A stretch of 53,210 nt of DNA, from the NCBI GenBank assembly GCA_934402515.1, contig CAKRTZ010000010.1:1-53210 (forward strand), written 5' to 3'. The notes beneath the pieces are model-generated. The model was not told the origin of the DNA and did no database searches. It was given only the letters and a program-made list of their open reading frames with translations. The DNA comes from an uncultured Lachnospiraceae bacterium. GTDB taxonomy: Bacteria; Bacillota; Clostridia; Lachnospirales; Lachnospiraceae. The position numbers and the translations under genes were made by a program. Numbering within the stretch: the stretch's first letter is position 1; each line of letters starts with the position of its first letter. Shown here one piece after another: positions 25,371 to 34,487 of the stretch.

Positions 25371-27056
25371 ATGAAGAAACCTTCCCGAAAAACCATACTG
25401 ACCTATGCCTTTTTGACTCTGGCAGTTCTTCTGCTGGATGTGTGTTTCGCCTATCCCAGACTTCATTTTTCCTATACCCCCCAGGGCGAAACCGTAGATT
25501 TGTTTTCTGACTATTATTCCTACTCCTTAAATACGGAGTTTGACGAGGAAAGTCTTTCTTTCACCCAGTCCAGGGAGGACCCCCAGTTTTATCTCACGGG
25601 AATGGAACAGACCTTAGGGGGCATTACCATTCACCTTGCCGATCCCCTGGACAGTGACATGCGGGTGGAAGTTTTTTACCAGACCACGGAAATGCCCGGT
25701 TTATCTGCCAGAAAATCGGTGGTGACCACCCTCTATGCCGGGGAGCGCTCCTGTGATATAAAACTCCCCCTCCATACCTACCAGTCCCTGCGGCTGGATT
25801 TGGACGGCTCCTATCAACTGGACTCCATCACCGGCTGCACCGGAACCATGAAAAAAACACCGGTGTTAAACGGTGCTTTCTTTCTGGTGCTGTTAAAGGG
25901 ACTGCCCCTTTCCCTCCTGGCAGTTCTTTTGATTTTCCTGGCACACCTTGACCGGTACCGGAAAACCGGAACCCTTGTGAAATCCCTGTTTGTCCTGCCG
26001 GAAAACGACACCCGTAACCACGGCTACGACTTTCTCCGGGTGCTGGCTGCCCTCATGGTTATCAGTATGCATGCCTGCCGCAACGCTCTGGCGGAGATGG
26101 CAATGGAGGGTGCCGGCTACCACTTTGTCAATATCCTGTTTCTGGCTGCCCTCTCCTGCAACACTCTCTACATTATGTTAAGCGGTGCCCTGCTGTTACA
26201 GGACCGCCAGGAAACGGTACTGCACTTTTACGCCCGCCGTTTTGGAAAGGTGGTCATTCCCTTACTCTGCTACTATGTGCTGTTTCTGGATTTTAACCAT
26301 GTGTTCGATGGCTCCCTGTGGGACGGCATCCGGGTATCCCTCCAGATGATTCTGTCCGGTGCGCCGGGCTTCGCCCCCCAGTTCTGGCTGGTATACACCC
26401 TGATTGCCCTGTACCTGTTTACCCCTTTTCTGCGGAAGATGTTAAAAATTCTCAACACCCAGATGCTCCAGACGCTGGTTCTGCTCATTCTGATTCTGAA
26501 TCTGCTGACCTCCTATCTGCCACTGCTTGGCATCAGTTTCGGTGTGACCTCCTCTCTGGCATCCTGGCTGGGAGCTTATATTCTTGGCTACTTTATGACT
26601 ACAAAAGAGGCAGCCAGAAACAACCGGTTGTATCTGCATATCGGTGTGTTCTGCCTGCTCCTCTCCATTTTGATGGCTTACACCATCCCTGAAAATATTG
26701 CCTATATTTCCAACTGTGTGCCCACCACACTGTTTATCTGCTGTGCCCTGTTTGCCCTGGTGCGCAGCTGTGAGGGCTTTTTCGCAAAGCCTCATCGCAT
26801 CCTGGGCTTTTTCTCCCGCTACAGCTATTCCATCATTCTGGTACACTGGTACATCCTGTTCGTGGTGGTGGAATCCCATCTGGGCATCACACCCACCAGA
26901 GCCAGGGTTTTCGGCGGCACCCTTGCCACCATCCTGCTGACCTTCCTTCTGTCCGCAGCCTACGGCTTTGTCTTTGAGAATCTGGTGATTGCCCCCTTAC
27001 AGTATGTGTGGAACCGGTTCTGCGGCTGGGTGGAAAACCGCACAAAACAGGTTTAG
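25371..27056 (+). CDS. Membrane acyltransferase (acyltransferase-3 family)
   Basis: 561 residues: an N-terminal membrane segment, an extracytoplasmic beta-rich domain (about residues 30-165), a second membrane segment, then the acyltransferase-3 domain (from about 216) opening YDFLRVLAALMVISMHACR and spanning about ten helices to the C-terminus. By family it transfers an acyl group, often acetyl, to surface sugars or lipids; the substrate is unknown. The ATG at 25371 follows AGAGG; the in-frame GTG at 25362 overlaps that site. Its stop overlaps the convergent citG stop. Confidence 0.88.
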   Translation: MKKPSRKTILTYAFLTLAVLLLDVCFAYPRLHFSYTPQGETVDLFSDYYSYSLNTEFDEESLSFTQSREDPQFYLTGMEQTLGGITIHLADPLDSDMRVEVFYQTTEMPGLSARKSVVTTLYAGERSCDIKLPLHTYQSLRLDLDGSYQLDSITGCTGTMKKTPVLNGAFFLVLLKGLPLSLLAVLLIFLAHLDRYRKTGTLVKSLFVLPENDTRNHGYDFLRVLAALMVISMHACRNALAEMAMEGAGYHFVNILFLAALSCNTLYIMLSGALLLQDRQETVLHFYARRFGKVVIPLLCYYVLFLDFNHVFDGSLWDGIRVSLQMILSGAPGFAPQFWLVYTLIALYLFTPFLRKMLKILNTQMLQTLVLLILILNLLTSYLPLLGISFGVTSSLASWLGAYILGYFMTTKEAARNNRLYLHIGVFCLLLSILMAYTIPENIAYISNCVPTTLFICCALFALVRSCEGFFAKPHRILGFFSRYSYSIILVHWYILFVVVESHLGITPTRARVFGGTLATILLTFLLSAAYGFVFENLVIAPLQYVWNRFCGWVENRTKQV

Positions 27057-27976
27057 TTTAGCTTTTCTTCTCCTTGCGCTGCAGCCAGAGGAAAAACAGT
27101 ATATTCAGACAGCAGCCTCGTAACAAAAATTGTCACTGCCAGCAAATCCGCACTGCCACCGGGACTGATATTCTCCCGGATAAACCGGGCATCCAGTTCC
27201 TTTAATTTCTGCTCCCCATCCTTCTGATAGGCACCTCCCTCTCCCAGAAACTTCTGGAAGGTATCCTGTACCCGGGACAGGGTCGGCTCATCCCGTCTGG
27301 ACAAAATATTGCTGTCCTCCACCTGGCTCATAAGGGTACACAGAGTCTGGAGTTTCACGGTATTCCAGTCCCTTCCTTCTTTTATCCCTGCTGCCATCAC
27401 GGGAAGTGCCAGGGTTCTCACGGAAGGGTAACCGGACAAGGCCTCTCCCCGGACCCCCTTCGCCCCATACCGAGCAAACACCTGCTCCCCATGGGTTCGC
27501 TTTTCCGCTTTCTGTGCCCCATTCCGGCAAAGCCTTTCCAGTTCCTGTCTTAAAGGCGCACTTACCATCCTTTGTTCCATGGCAAAGAGCCCCTCCTCTG
27601 TGAGGCGAACACTCCGGTCTTTTAAAAGAATCGCCGCCCCACTGCACAAAATACCCAGGGAGAAAATCAGTCCCTTGTGGGTGTTTGCTCCCTGGGTTGC
27701 AGTGAACATGGCTTTTTCTGCCTTGATTCCAATGTTCCGGATTTTCCGGAAAACCTGTTCCGGTTCCTCCCCCTGCAGTGCCGCCTCTGCCATCCGGCAG
27801 AAATAAGGCTCCAGCACTTCTGCGCTTTTTTCAAAGGTCTGGAAATTCATGTCCCGGTGGGCGCCATTGGAATAGCCGTCCACTAACCCCGGTTTGGGAG
27901 TGGTAACCAGCTCCTCCACTAATGCCCATCGCGCCAGTTTTCCCAGTTGTAACGCAATCTGCCTGTCTCTATCCAT
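27053..27976 (-). CDS. citG: Triphosphoribosyl-dephospho-CoA synthase
   Basis: Makes the precursor of the citrate lyase prosthetic group from ATP and dephospho-CoA. Motifs of the CitG/MdcB family are clear: ELVTTPKPGLVDGYSNGAHRDM near the N-terminus and GIKAEKAMFTATQGANTHKG near residue 100. The start is the ATG at 27976 with AGAGG just upstream, overlapping citF by 8 bp; a TTG at 27991 is less likely. It is the last gene of citDEFG and meets the acyltransferase gene tail to tail with a 4-bp overlap. Confidence 0.95.
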   Translation of the reverse strand: MDRDRQIALQLGKLARWALVEELVTTPKPGLVDGYSNGAHRDMNFQTFEKSAEVLEPYFCRMAEAALQGEEPEQVFRKIRNIGIKAEKAMFTATQGANTHKGLIFSLGILCSGAAILLKDRSVRLTEEGLFAMEQRMVSAPLRQELERLCRNGAQKAEKRTHGEQVFARYGAKGVRGEALSGYPSVRTLALPVMAAGIKEGRDWNTVKLQTLCTLMSQVEDSNILSRRDEPTLSRVQDTFQKFLGEGGAYQKDGEQKLKELDARFIRENISPGGSADLLAVTIFVTRLLSEYTVFPLAAAQGEEKLN

Positions 27977-29540
27977 GACTTTCCTCTGCAAATGTGAAGG
28001 GTTTCACCTGCCGTACCACATCCATGATGGTTCCGTCCCGGCTTTCGATGATACCCACAACCCGCTCACCAAACTGCACCTTTTCCGGCACGCCGGTGAT
28101 GCTGTAGGCAATGTCCCGCAGTTCCTCGATGGTCTTAAAGGGCAAATCCACATCCTTCATGCAGTCTATCAAATCCTGCCGTCTGGGATTGATGGCGATT
28201 CCGTAATCGGTCACCACCACATCAATGGACTCTCCCGGCGTGGTCACGGTCGTCACCTCCGTACAGATAGCGGGAATCCGGCCCTGTACCAGTGGGGTGA
28301 TGACAATGGAGCATTTGGCACCTGCCGCGGTGTCGGGATGCCCGCCCTGCGCTCCGGTAATCACACCGTCCGAGCCTACCACCACGTTACAGTTAAAGTT
28401 CACATCCACCTCCAGAGATGCCAGAATCACGAAGTCCAGCTTATTCACCACCGCTCCTTTGTTGAAGGGGTCGGCATATTCCCCTGCGGAAATGCGGAAG
28501 TGTTTTAAATCCTTCACGGACTCCACCGCCGCCAGGTCAAAATCCTGGGTGTCTAACAGACAGTCCACCTGATCGTTAATCAGCAAATCACACATGGGTT
28601 TGGTGAGACCGCCCACCCCGAACCGCATACGGATATTCCGCTCCTTCATAATCTTTGCCAGGGAAATGGTGGAGGCAATGGAGGCGCCGCCCACTCCGGT
28701 CTGGTAGGAAAATCCGTCCTTAAAGCAGGGAGTATGTACCACAAACTGGGTACAGTAGTCTGCCATCATCAGCTTTCGCATATCCGTGGTGGGTTTCGCC
28801 GCTCCTGTAGCAATTTTACCAGGGTCACCGATGGCATCCACCTTTACCACATAGTCCACTTTGGTCATGCTGATATGGGCTGGAAAGTTGGGAAAGGGCA
28901 CCAGCGTGTCGGTGATTGCCACCACCTTATCCGCATAATCTCCATCCACCATGGCATAGGAAAGCACGCCACAATCACTTTTTCCACCGATTCCCCGGCA
29001 GTTTCCGTAATCGTCACAGGTGGGGGTTCCGATAAAGGCAATGTCAATCCGCGTCTCCCCGGATTCAATGGCGCGCACCCGTCCCCCATGGGAACGCATA
29101 ATGGCAAGTCCCTTTAATTTTCCGTTGGAAATCGCCTCGCCGATTTTGCCCCGCACACCGGAGGACTGGATATTCGTGATGGTTCCGTCCTCGATATAAG
29201 GCACGATGGGATCATGGGCTTTTCCCAGAGAGCTGGCACAGATGGTGATATCCTTAATGCCCATCCGGTGGACTTCCTCCATCACCATATTTACAATATA
29301 GTCCCCTTCCCGGAAATGATGGTGGAATCCCAAAGTCATACCGTCCCGGATTCCGCATTTTACCAGGGCATCATGGATAGAATCCACCAGTTTGCTCCCG
29401 TGATTGTTAATCACACATCTGGTCATGGGGCCATCTTTTTTATAGACATACCCATCCCGGTAACCGTTCCCCTGAAAGACCTCTTTTCCGGTTCGTTCCA
29501 GAATCTCCTCCGGGATGTCTCTACCAACCGCATTTCTCAT
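27969..29540 (-). CDS. citF: Citrate lyase alpha subunit (citrate:acetyl-ACP transferase)
   Basis: Swaps acetyl on the acyl-carrier subunit for citrate. About 523 residues of the CoA-transferase fold, with conserved stretches such as GMTLGFHHHFREGDYIVN, GTPTCDDYGNCRG and GVGGASIASTISLAK. The ATG at 29540 has AAAGGAG 9 bases upstream and overlaps the citE stop (ATGA). A TTG at 29549 is an alternative but sits on the ribosome site. Confidence 0.97.
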   Translation of the reverse strand: MRNAVGRDIPEEILERTGKEVFQGNGYRDGYVYKKDGPMTRCVINNHGSKLVDSIHDALVKCGIRDGMTLGFHHHFREGDYIVNMVMEEVHRMGIKDITICASSLGKAHDPIVPYIEDGTITNIQSSGVRGKIGEAISNGKLKGLAIMRSHGGRVRAIESGETRIDIAFIGTPTCDDYGNCRGIGGKSDCGVLSYAMVDGDYADKVVAITDTLVPFPNFPAHISMTKVDYVVKVDAIGDPGKIATGAAKPTTDMRKLMMADYCTQFVVHTPCFKDGFSYQTGVGGASIASTISLAKIMKERNIRMRFGVGGLTKPMCDLLINDQVDCLLDTQDFDLAAVESVKDLKHFRISAGEYADPFNKGAVVNKLDFVILASLEVDVNFNCNVVVGSDGVITGAQGGHPDTAAGAKCSIVITPLVQGRIPAICTEVTTVTTPGESIDVVVTDYGIAINPRRQDLIDCMKDVDLPFKTIEELRDIAYSITGVPEKVQFGERVVGIIESRDGTIMDVVRQVKPFTFAEESHG

Positions 29541-30442
29541 ACCGCACAACTCCTTTTGTATACCCCCGATGCCTTGGCAAGCTCAATGATCCGCTTTGCC
29601 CCGTCATAAAAGGCAATGTCAATCATTTTGCCGTCCACGGTGAACACGCCGATTCCCTGGGCAATTTTTTCGTCAATCTCTTTCACCACTTTTTCTGCAA
29701 AGAGAATGTCCTTCTGGGAAGGGGTAAAAATTTCATGGACAACGGGAATCTGCCGGGGATTGATAACCGACTTGCCGTCAAAGCCCATGAGATGGATGGT
29801 TTCCACATCCTGCCGGAATCCCTCCATGTCATCCAGGTTGGTATACACCGTGTCAAAGCACTGTACCCCTGCTGCCCTGGCTGCAATGAGCATGTTCTGT
29901 CTGGCTCCCATGAGTTCGATGCCGGTTCCCGTAATATGGGTCTGCAAATCCTTGGTGTAATCGCCGCCGGATAAGGCAATTCCAAAAAGCCGCTCCGATG
30001 CCTCACAGATGTCCAGTGCTTTCATCACACCCCGCGCCGATTCGATGGCTGCCATCAGCAGGGTGAAGCCTTCCTCCCGTCCAAACTCCTTTTCGGCTGC
30101 CGTAATCGCCGCCTCCACCAGTTTCACATCCTGGGCGCTCTCCGTCTTGGGAATCCGGATGGCATCACAGCCTCCTGCCACACACACCCGCACATCCTCT
30201 CTCCAGTAAGGGGTGTCTAACCCATTGATGCGCACGACCCGTTCCACGCCCCGGTAGTCGATTTCCTGCAACGCATGGTAAAGGGAAAACCGAGCCACAT
30301 CCTTCTGGTTCTGGGCAACCGCATCCTCCAGATCCAGCATGATGGAATCCGGCTTGTAAATATAGGGGTCTTTGATCAACCCCGGTTTCTGGGCATTGAG
30401 AAACATCATGGTTCTTCTTAAACGTTTTTTATTGGGATTCAT
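29537..30442 (-). CDS. citE: Citrate lyase beta subunit (citryl-ACP lyase)
   Basis: Cleaves citryl-ACP to acetyl-ACP and oxaloacetate. 301 residues of the HpcH/HpaI aldolase fold: LRRTMMFLNAQKPGLIKDP, IMLDLEDAVAQNQKD with the catalytic acids, RINGLDTPYWREDV, and ALSGGDYTKDLQ. ATGA overlaps join it to citD upstream and citF downstream, so subunit synthesis is coupled. Confidence 0.97.
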   Translation of the reverse strand: MNPNKKRLRRTMMFLNAQKPGLIKDPYIYKPDSIMLDLEDAVAQNQKDVARFSLYHALQEIDYRGVERVVRINGLDTPYWREDVRVCVAGGCDAIRIPKTESAQDVKLVEAAITAAEKEFGREEGFTLLMAAIESARGVMKALDICEASERLFGIALSGGDYTKDLQTHITGTGIELMGARQNMLIAARAAGVQCFDTVYTNLDDMEGFRQDVETIHLMGFDGKSVINPRQIPVVHEIFTPSQKDILFAEKVVKEIDEKIAQGIGVFTVDGKMIDIAFYDGAKRIIELAKASGVYKRSCAV

Positions 30443-30741
30443 GAGCGAATCGCACCTCCCCAGGGCAGTTGTTCCGTCTGATTTAAGGAGCGGTATACTG
30501 CGCCCTCTACCCTTGCTTTTAAGGTGCAGTCCAGCGCACCCTTATCCACCACCGTAATTTTAATATTGTCAACGCCTAAATGCTGTAAGGTGTCCAGAAT
30601 CACTTTCCGTATCTGGTTGCCAAACTGATGGATGACCACACTGTCGATGGTTAAATCAACGGCTCCTTCTCCCGGTTCTACAGTTACCTGAGCATCGCTG
30701 GACTCCAACGTTCCCGCGATAGCAGGTCTAGTAATGTTCAT
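30439..30741 (-). CDS. citD: Citrate lyase gamma subunit (acyl carrier protein)
   Basis: A 100-residue carrier protein. The N-terminus AIAGTLESSDAQ holds the serine (Ser14) that carries the triphosphoribosyl-dephospho-CoA arm, and DKGALDCTLKARVEGAVYR matches the family C-terminal half. It is the first lyase gene of the minus unit, 17 bp after lysR, and overlaps citE by 4 bp. Confidence 0.96.
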   Translation of the reverse strand: MNITRPAIAGTLESSDAQVTVEPGEGAVDLTIDSVVIHQFGNQIRKVILDTLQHLGVDNIKITVVDKGALDCTLKARVEGAVYRSLNQTEQLPWGGAIRS

Positions 30742-30758
30742 GTTTCTTGTCCTTTCCT

Positions 30759-31679
30759 CTATTGGTTTAATTGCTGAATCAGTTCCATCAGGTAAGCCAC
30801 GGGTTTCGTCTTTTCAAAATCGGCTCTGTGGGCGGCGACAAAATCCCAGTCCACCGCCTTCTCCCCGAAGGAAAACACGTTGATGTCTTTGGCACAGGCG
30901 TGCTCCTCAATGCGGAAACTACTGGAAAAAGCCACCCCGTACTGCTGTCCCACCAAAGCCAGCGCCGTATCAATGGAATTTAAAACCATGGTCTCCGGGT
31001 GCATCTGGTTTTCCTTCAGGATTTCCTTGGCAAGCTGTCCTAACCGCATATTATCCTTGAGCAGGATAAAGCACTCGTTCTCCAACAGCTTTAAGTCAAT
31101 CCAGGGATATTTCCTGTCCGTCTTTTCCTGGGCTAAGATGCTGAAAGCATTATTCTTTGAGGTGCAAAGCACAATCTCCTCCTTGGACAGCACCTCATAG
31201 CAAAAATCGCTGTGACTTCCCGGTGCATCCTTTACTGTGGTAAAAAAGGCAATGTCGATGGTGCCGTCATGAAGGTATTTCTCCAAGGTAAACACATCCT
31301 CCTCAAAGATGTGCAGTTCAAAGTTGGGAAAATTCTTGTGGAAATCCGGCAATACCTTCGGCAGAATCGTTCTTCCCCGTCCCGGTGTAATGCCCACCCG
31401 GATTGCCCCCGCCTGGGATTTTTTCACCCGGCTGATTTCCTGCTCAAATTTTTCCTTCCGGTTGAGAATCTCCTTCGCCATGTCCAAGTAAAGTTCTCCG
31501 GCATAGGTGGGAATATACTGCCGGTTTTTCCGCTCAAAAAGGCTCACGCCCAGCTCGTCCTCCAGCTTTAGGAGAAAACGGCTTAACACCGGCTGGGAAA
31601 TAAACAGACGCTCCGCCGCCTTGGAAATATTCCGCTCCTGTGCAATGGTAATGACATACTCCAGTTCCTTAAAATCCAT
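30759..31679 (-). CDS. LysR-family transcriptional regulator
   Basis: 306 residues with an N-terminal winged helix-turn-helix (MDFKELEYVITIAQERNISKA and following) and a C-terminal ligand-binding domain of the LysR type. It lies directly upstream of citD and is probably cotranscribed, so it likely controls the citrate lyase genes. Citrate loci of enterobacteria use a CitA/CitB two-component system instead. The dyad at 32710-32746 is the best candidate binding site. The ribosome site is weak (AAAGG 13 bases upstream). Confidence 0.92.
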   Translation of the reverse strand: MDFKELEYVITIAQERNISKAAERLFISQPVLSRFLLKLEDELGVSLFERKNRQYIPTYAGELYLDMAKEILNRKEKFEQEISRVKKSQAGAIRVGITPGRGRTILPKVLPDFHKNFPNFELHIFEEDVFTLEKYLHDGTIDIAFFTTVKDAPGSHSDFCYEVLSKEEIVLCTSKNNAFSILAQEKTDRKYPWIDLKLLENECFILLKDNMRLGQLAKEILKENQMHPETMVLNSIDTALALVGQQYGVAFSSSFRIEEHACAKDINVFSFGEKAVDWDFVAAHRADFEKTKPVAYLMELIQQLNQ

Positions 31680-31724
31680 CCTGTAACCCGTGCCTTTCCG
31701 TAACTTACTGCTGATTTCCTATTT

Positions 31725-32636
31725 TTATAACTGGGGAATGATGTTGCGTACTACTGCCCGCAGCACATCCTTTTCATGTTCTATCTGCATGGAATTCACT
31801 GCAATGACGGCATTTTGTTTCGGCATCACGATGCAGTACTGTCCGTATTTTCCATCCATCCGGTACATGCCATCGGGCATATTCCAGAAAAGATAGGCAT
31901 ATTCATGCCCGATCTCCTCATCCCCCTCGTTTGCCTGGATATGGGGTGCTGTGGCAGTTTCCACCCAGCTTTCCGGCAGCAGCTGCCTGCCATTCCAGAC
32001 TCCCTTGTGGAGATAAAGCAGTCCCAGCTTTGCCAGATCCGACACTTTGGAAACCATGCCGCCTGCACCGAAACAGCGTCCCATAGGGTCTAACTCAAAC
32101 TGGGGAATTTCCATTCCCAGAGGCTCAAAAAGTCTGGGGGTAAGGTATTCACATAAGGAACAGCCCGCCTTCCGTTCAATGAGGATTCCCAGAAGGTAGG
32201 GACCTGCGTTATTGTACTGGAACACACTGCCCGGCGCATGGATGACTGGTGCTTTTAAGACATAACGCACCCAGTCCTTTTCCTTCTCCCGGAGGGTGGA
32301 ACGCTGGGCACCCATCAGCATAGGACTCTCAAAGCCCATGGACATGGTAATCAGGTGTTTCAGTTTCATGTTCTGTAAATGTTTGGAAGGGTTAGCCGGG
32401 GCATCCTCTTTAAAATGGTCCAGCACATTGTCCTCCATGGAGAATAGTCCCTCCTGCACCGCAAACCCCACTGCGGTACTGGTAAAACTTTTCGTCCCGG
32501 AATACTGGTTCTGTTTTTCCTCCGGCTTTGGCTGGTAGTGCACCAACAGTTCGTCATTCTGATAAACCATCATTCCGTTTACGATGAGGTCTTTTATGGC
32601 ATCTAAAAAGCCTGTCATGTTGATTTCTTTTTTCAT
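31725..32636 (-). CDS. Beta-lactamase-fold serine hydrolase
   Basis: 303 residues of the class C beta-lactamase / esterase family. The nucleophile motif SGTK (Ser46, Lys49) and the YNN motif (Tyr141) are intact. There is no signal peptide or membrane segment, so it acts in the cytoplasm and is probably an esterase or amidase rather than a resistance enzyme. AAAGGAG precedes the ATG. It is the first gene of the minus unit of the citrate lyase locus, 45 bp before lysR. Its substrate is unknown. Confidence 0.85.
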   Translation of the reverse strand: MKKEINMTGFLDAIKDLIVNGMMVYQNDELLVHYQPKPEEKQNQYSGTKSFTSTAVGFAVQEGLFSMEDNVLDHFKEDAPANPSKHLQNMKLKHLITMSMGFESPMLMGAQRSTLREKEKDWVRYVLKAPVIHAPGSVFQYNNAGPYLLGILIERKAGCSLCEYLTPRLFEPLGMEIPQFELDPMGRCFGAGGMVSKVSDLAKLGLLYLHKGVWNGRQLLPESWVETATAPHIQANEGDEEIGHEYAYLFWNMPDGMYRMDGKYGQYCIVMPKQNAVIAVNSMQIEHEKDVLRAVVRNIIPQL

Positions 32637-32680
32637 AGGTGGTCTCCTTTCCGGTTACGCGCATCCATCTCGATACTTTT

Positions 32681-32710
32681 ATTCTAACTATCCAGGCAGC
32701 AAAAATCCAA
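32681..32710 (-). promoter_or_regulatory. Promoter of the hydrolase-lysR-citDEFG unit
   Basis: TTGGAT (32705-32710), 18-bp spacer, TAGAAT (32681-32686) on the minus strand, with AAAGGAG and the ATG about 45 bp downstream. The dyad at 32710-32746 abuts its -35 box. Confidence 0.6.
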
Positions 32711-32746
32711 TGCAAAAACAAACCAGTTTGTATGTGTTTTTTGCAT
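32710..32746. promoter_or_regulatory. Dyad operator in the citrate lyase divergent region
   Basis: The core palindrome ACAAAC-CA-GTTTGT (32718-32731) is nested in a wider inverted repeat, ATGCAAAAACA (32710-32720) against TGTTTTTTGCAT (32735-32746). It lies between the two divergent promoters and touches the minus -35 box. Placement and symmetry fit a LysR-type regulator site serving both units. Confidence 0.65.
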
Positions 32747-32767
32747 AATGCCGGGGCTGTTTTTTGT

Positions 32768-32773
32768 TATAAT
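32768..32773 (+). promoter_or_regulatory. -10 box of the citC-citX-GGDEF promoter
   Basis: TATAAT lies 31 bp before the citC ATG. No good -35 exists at 16-18 bp; the nearest match (TTGCAT at 32741-32746) is 21 bp away and belongs to the dyad. This suggests a promoter that depends on an activator. Confidence 0.6.
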
Positions 32774-32804
32774 GATCTTAACATGAAAAGGAGCAAAACA
32801 CACC

Positions 32805-33920
32805 ATGGTTACACCCTTTGTTACACAGATTCCGACGGATGACCCACAAGTTTGCACCCTGTTAAAAGAAGAAGGAATCCGGCTGGATTCTCATATTGAC
32901 TATACCTGTGGCTTGTACGATGGCGGACAGCTTGTTGCTACCGGGAGCTGTTTTCAGAACACCCTGCGCTGTCTGGCGGTACACCATGCCTATCAGGGGG
33001 ATGGGCTGATGAACCAGATTGTATCCCATCTCATGGAGGTACAGATAGAACGGGGAAATGTCCATCTCTTTCTGTATACAAAGCCGGATGCTGCTCCTTT
33101 CTTTTCCACCCTGGGCTTTTATGGGATTGCCCAGGTGGAGCAGGAACTGGTGTTTATGGAAAACCGGCGCTGTGGCTTTTCTTCCTATCTGCAAAAGCTC
33201 CAGAAGGAAACCCAGGCTTTCTGTGACAACCGGGGGCTTTCTCCTTCTTCCGGGAAAACGGCTGCCATTGTGATGAACGCCAATCCCTTTACCCTGGGGC
33301 ACCAGTATCTGGTGGAAAAAGCCAGTGGAGAAAATGACCTGGTGCATCTCTTTGTGGTTCGTGAGGATTCCAGTGCCTTTCCCTTTTCCATGCGAAGGGA
33401 GCTGGTGCAGAAGGGAACTGCCCATCTGCCCAATGTGTGTTGTCACAACACCGGCTCCTATCTCATCAGCAACGCCACCTTTCCCAGCTATTTCCAAAAG
33501 GATGGGGATTCCGTGATTACCGGGCATGTGAAATTGGATATCGCCCTCTTTGCCCGGATTGCGGAGGCTTTACACATCTCTGCCCGGTATCTGGGAGAAG
33601 AACCCTCAAGCCATGTCACAGAAATTTACAACGAGTGGATGTCCGCTCTCCTGCCGGAACAAGGAATTGCCTGCCGGATTTTGCCCCGGCGCAAGGTGAC
33701 GGAAATCCCTGCCAGCACGCAGGATGGGATGCCTGGCACACCGGACAGGCTGGCAGACCTCCCCATCAGTGCCTCCACGGTGCGGCTGGCACTCAAAGAA
33801 AATCATCTCGGACTCTTGGAAAAGCTGGTGCCGGAATGTACCCGGATTTATCTCTCCTCCCCGGAGGCTCGTCCTGTGATAGAACGACTCAGGACTTCCG
33901 AGGAGGTTGTTCACTATTAA
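32805..33920 (+). CDS. citC: [Citrate (pro-3S)-lyase] ligase
   Basis: Activates citrate lyase by acetylating the thiol of its prosthetic group with ATP and acetate. The 371-residue protein has an N-terminal GNAT-like domain (YQGDGLMNQIVSHLM region) and a C-terminal nucleotidyltransferase domain with NANPFTLGHQYLVE (TxGH motif) and a late ISASTVR signature. AAAAGGAG lies 11 bases before the ATG. It heads the plus unit and is separated from citDEF by the divergent promoter region. Confidence 0.94.
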   Translation: MVTPFVTQIPTDDPQVCTLLKEEGIRLDSHIDYTCGLYDGGQLVATGSCFQNTLRCLAVHHAYQGDGLMNQIVSHLMEVQIERGNVHLFLYTKPDAAPFFSTLGFYGIAQVEQELVFMENRRCGFSSYLQKLQKETQAFCDNRGLSPSSGKTAAIVMNANPFTLGHQYLVEKASGENDLVHLFVVREDSSAFPFSMRRELVQKGTAHLPNVCCHNTGSYLISNATFPSYFQKDGDSVITGHVKLDIALFARIAEALHISARYLGEEPSSHVTEIYNEWMSALLPEQGIACRILPRRKVTEIPASTQDGMPGTPDRLADLPISASTVRLALKENHLGLLEKLVPECTRIYLSSPEARPVIERLRTSEEVVHY

Positions 33921-33971
33921 ATGTCATGCGAACTTGAGATGCCCCCAAAAGCGGGCAGGAATGGAGATGTT

Positions 33972-34487
33972 ATGTTACAGGGAACCGAAGTGACTTTGGA
34001 AGAAATGTTACGGTGCAGAGAGCAGCGGGCGCAAATCCAACAGGAACTCCTGGCTGTCCACCACTGCCCTCTGATCTCTTTTTCCCTCAATATTCCGGGT
34101 CCTGTGAAAACCACGCCTGCCCTGGAACGGCTTTTTGCCGAAGGGGTACATCGGATAGAGACGGCTCTCGCCGGGAATCATCTGGAAATCAACGAACAGC
34201 GAAACATCCACGCCGCCACCGGAGATGCCTGCTTTCTCTCTGTGACTGGAAATGCCGTCAGGTTGAAAGCCCTCATGGTGAAGATTGAGGAAACCCATCC
34301 CCTGGGGCGGATTTTTGACATGGATGTTCTGGACGCAAACGGCAACAAACTCTCCCGCTCCACCTTCCGGAAATGTCTGCTCTGTGACCGGCAGGCGCAG
34401 GACTGTGCCCGCTCCCGGAGGCACTCTGTGTCGGAACTACAGGAGAAAATCGAAGATTTGTTGATGGAATTCGGGTATGAACTCTAA
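33972..34487 (+). CDS. citX: Apo-citrate lyase phosphoribosyl-dephospho-CoA transferase
   Basis: Attaches the CitG product to the CitD serine. Motifs PLISFSLNIPGPVKTTP, HPLGRIFDMDVLD and SRSTFRKCLLCDRQAQDCARS match CitX. Two starts compete: the ATG at 33921, directly after the citC stop, and the ATG at 33972 with GGAG 5 bases upstream. I favour 33972 (171 residues), since CitX proteins normally begin just before the EVTLEEML region. It overlaps the following GGDEF gene by 11 bp. Confidence 0.92.
   Translation: MLQGTEVTLEEMLRCREQRAQIQQELLAVHHCPLISFSLNIPGPVKTTPALERLFAEGVHRIETALAGNHLEINEQRNIHAATGDACFLSVTGNAVRLKALMVKIEETHPLGRIFDMDVLDANGNKLSRSTFRKCLLCDRQAQDCARSRRHSVSELQEKIEDLLMEFGYEL

Noticed and set aside
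31725..32636. Beta-lactam resistance gene
   Set aside because: The protein has the fold motifs but no signal peptide, and it sits with citrate lyase genes, so a periplasmic-type resistance role is unlikely.
32862..33527. 221-residue minus-strand open frame
   Set aside because: Antisense to citC, which has clear family motifs; no start signals.
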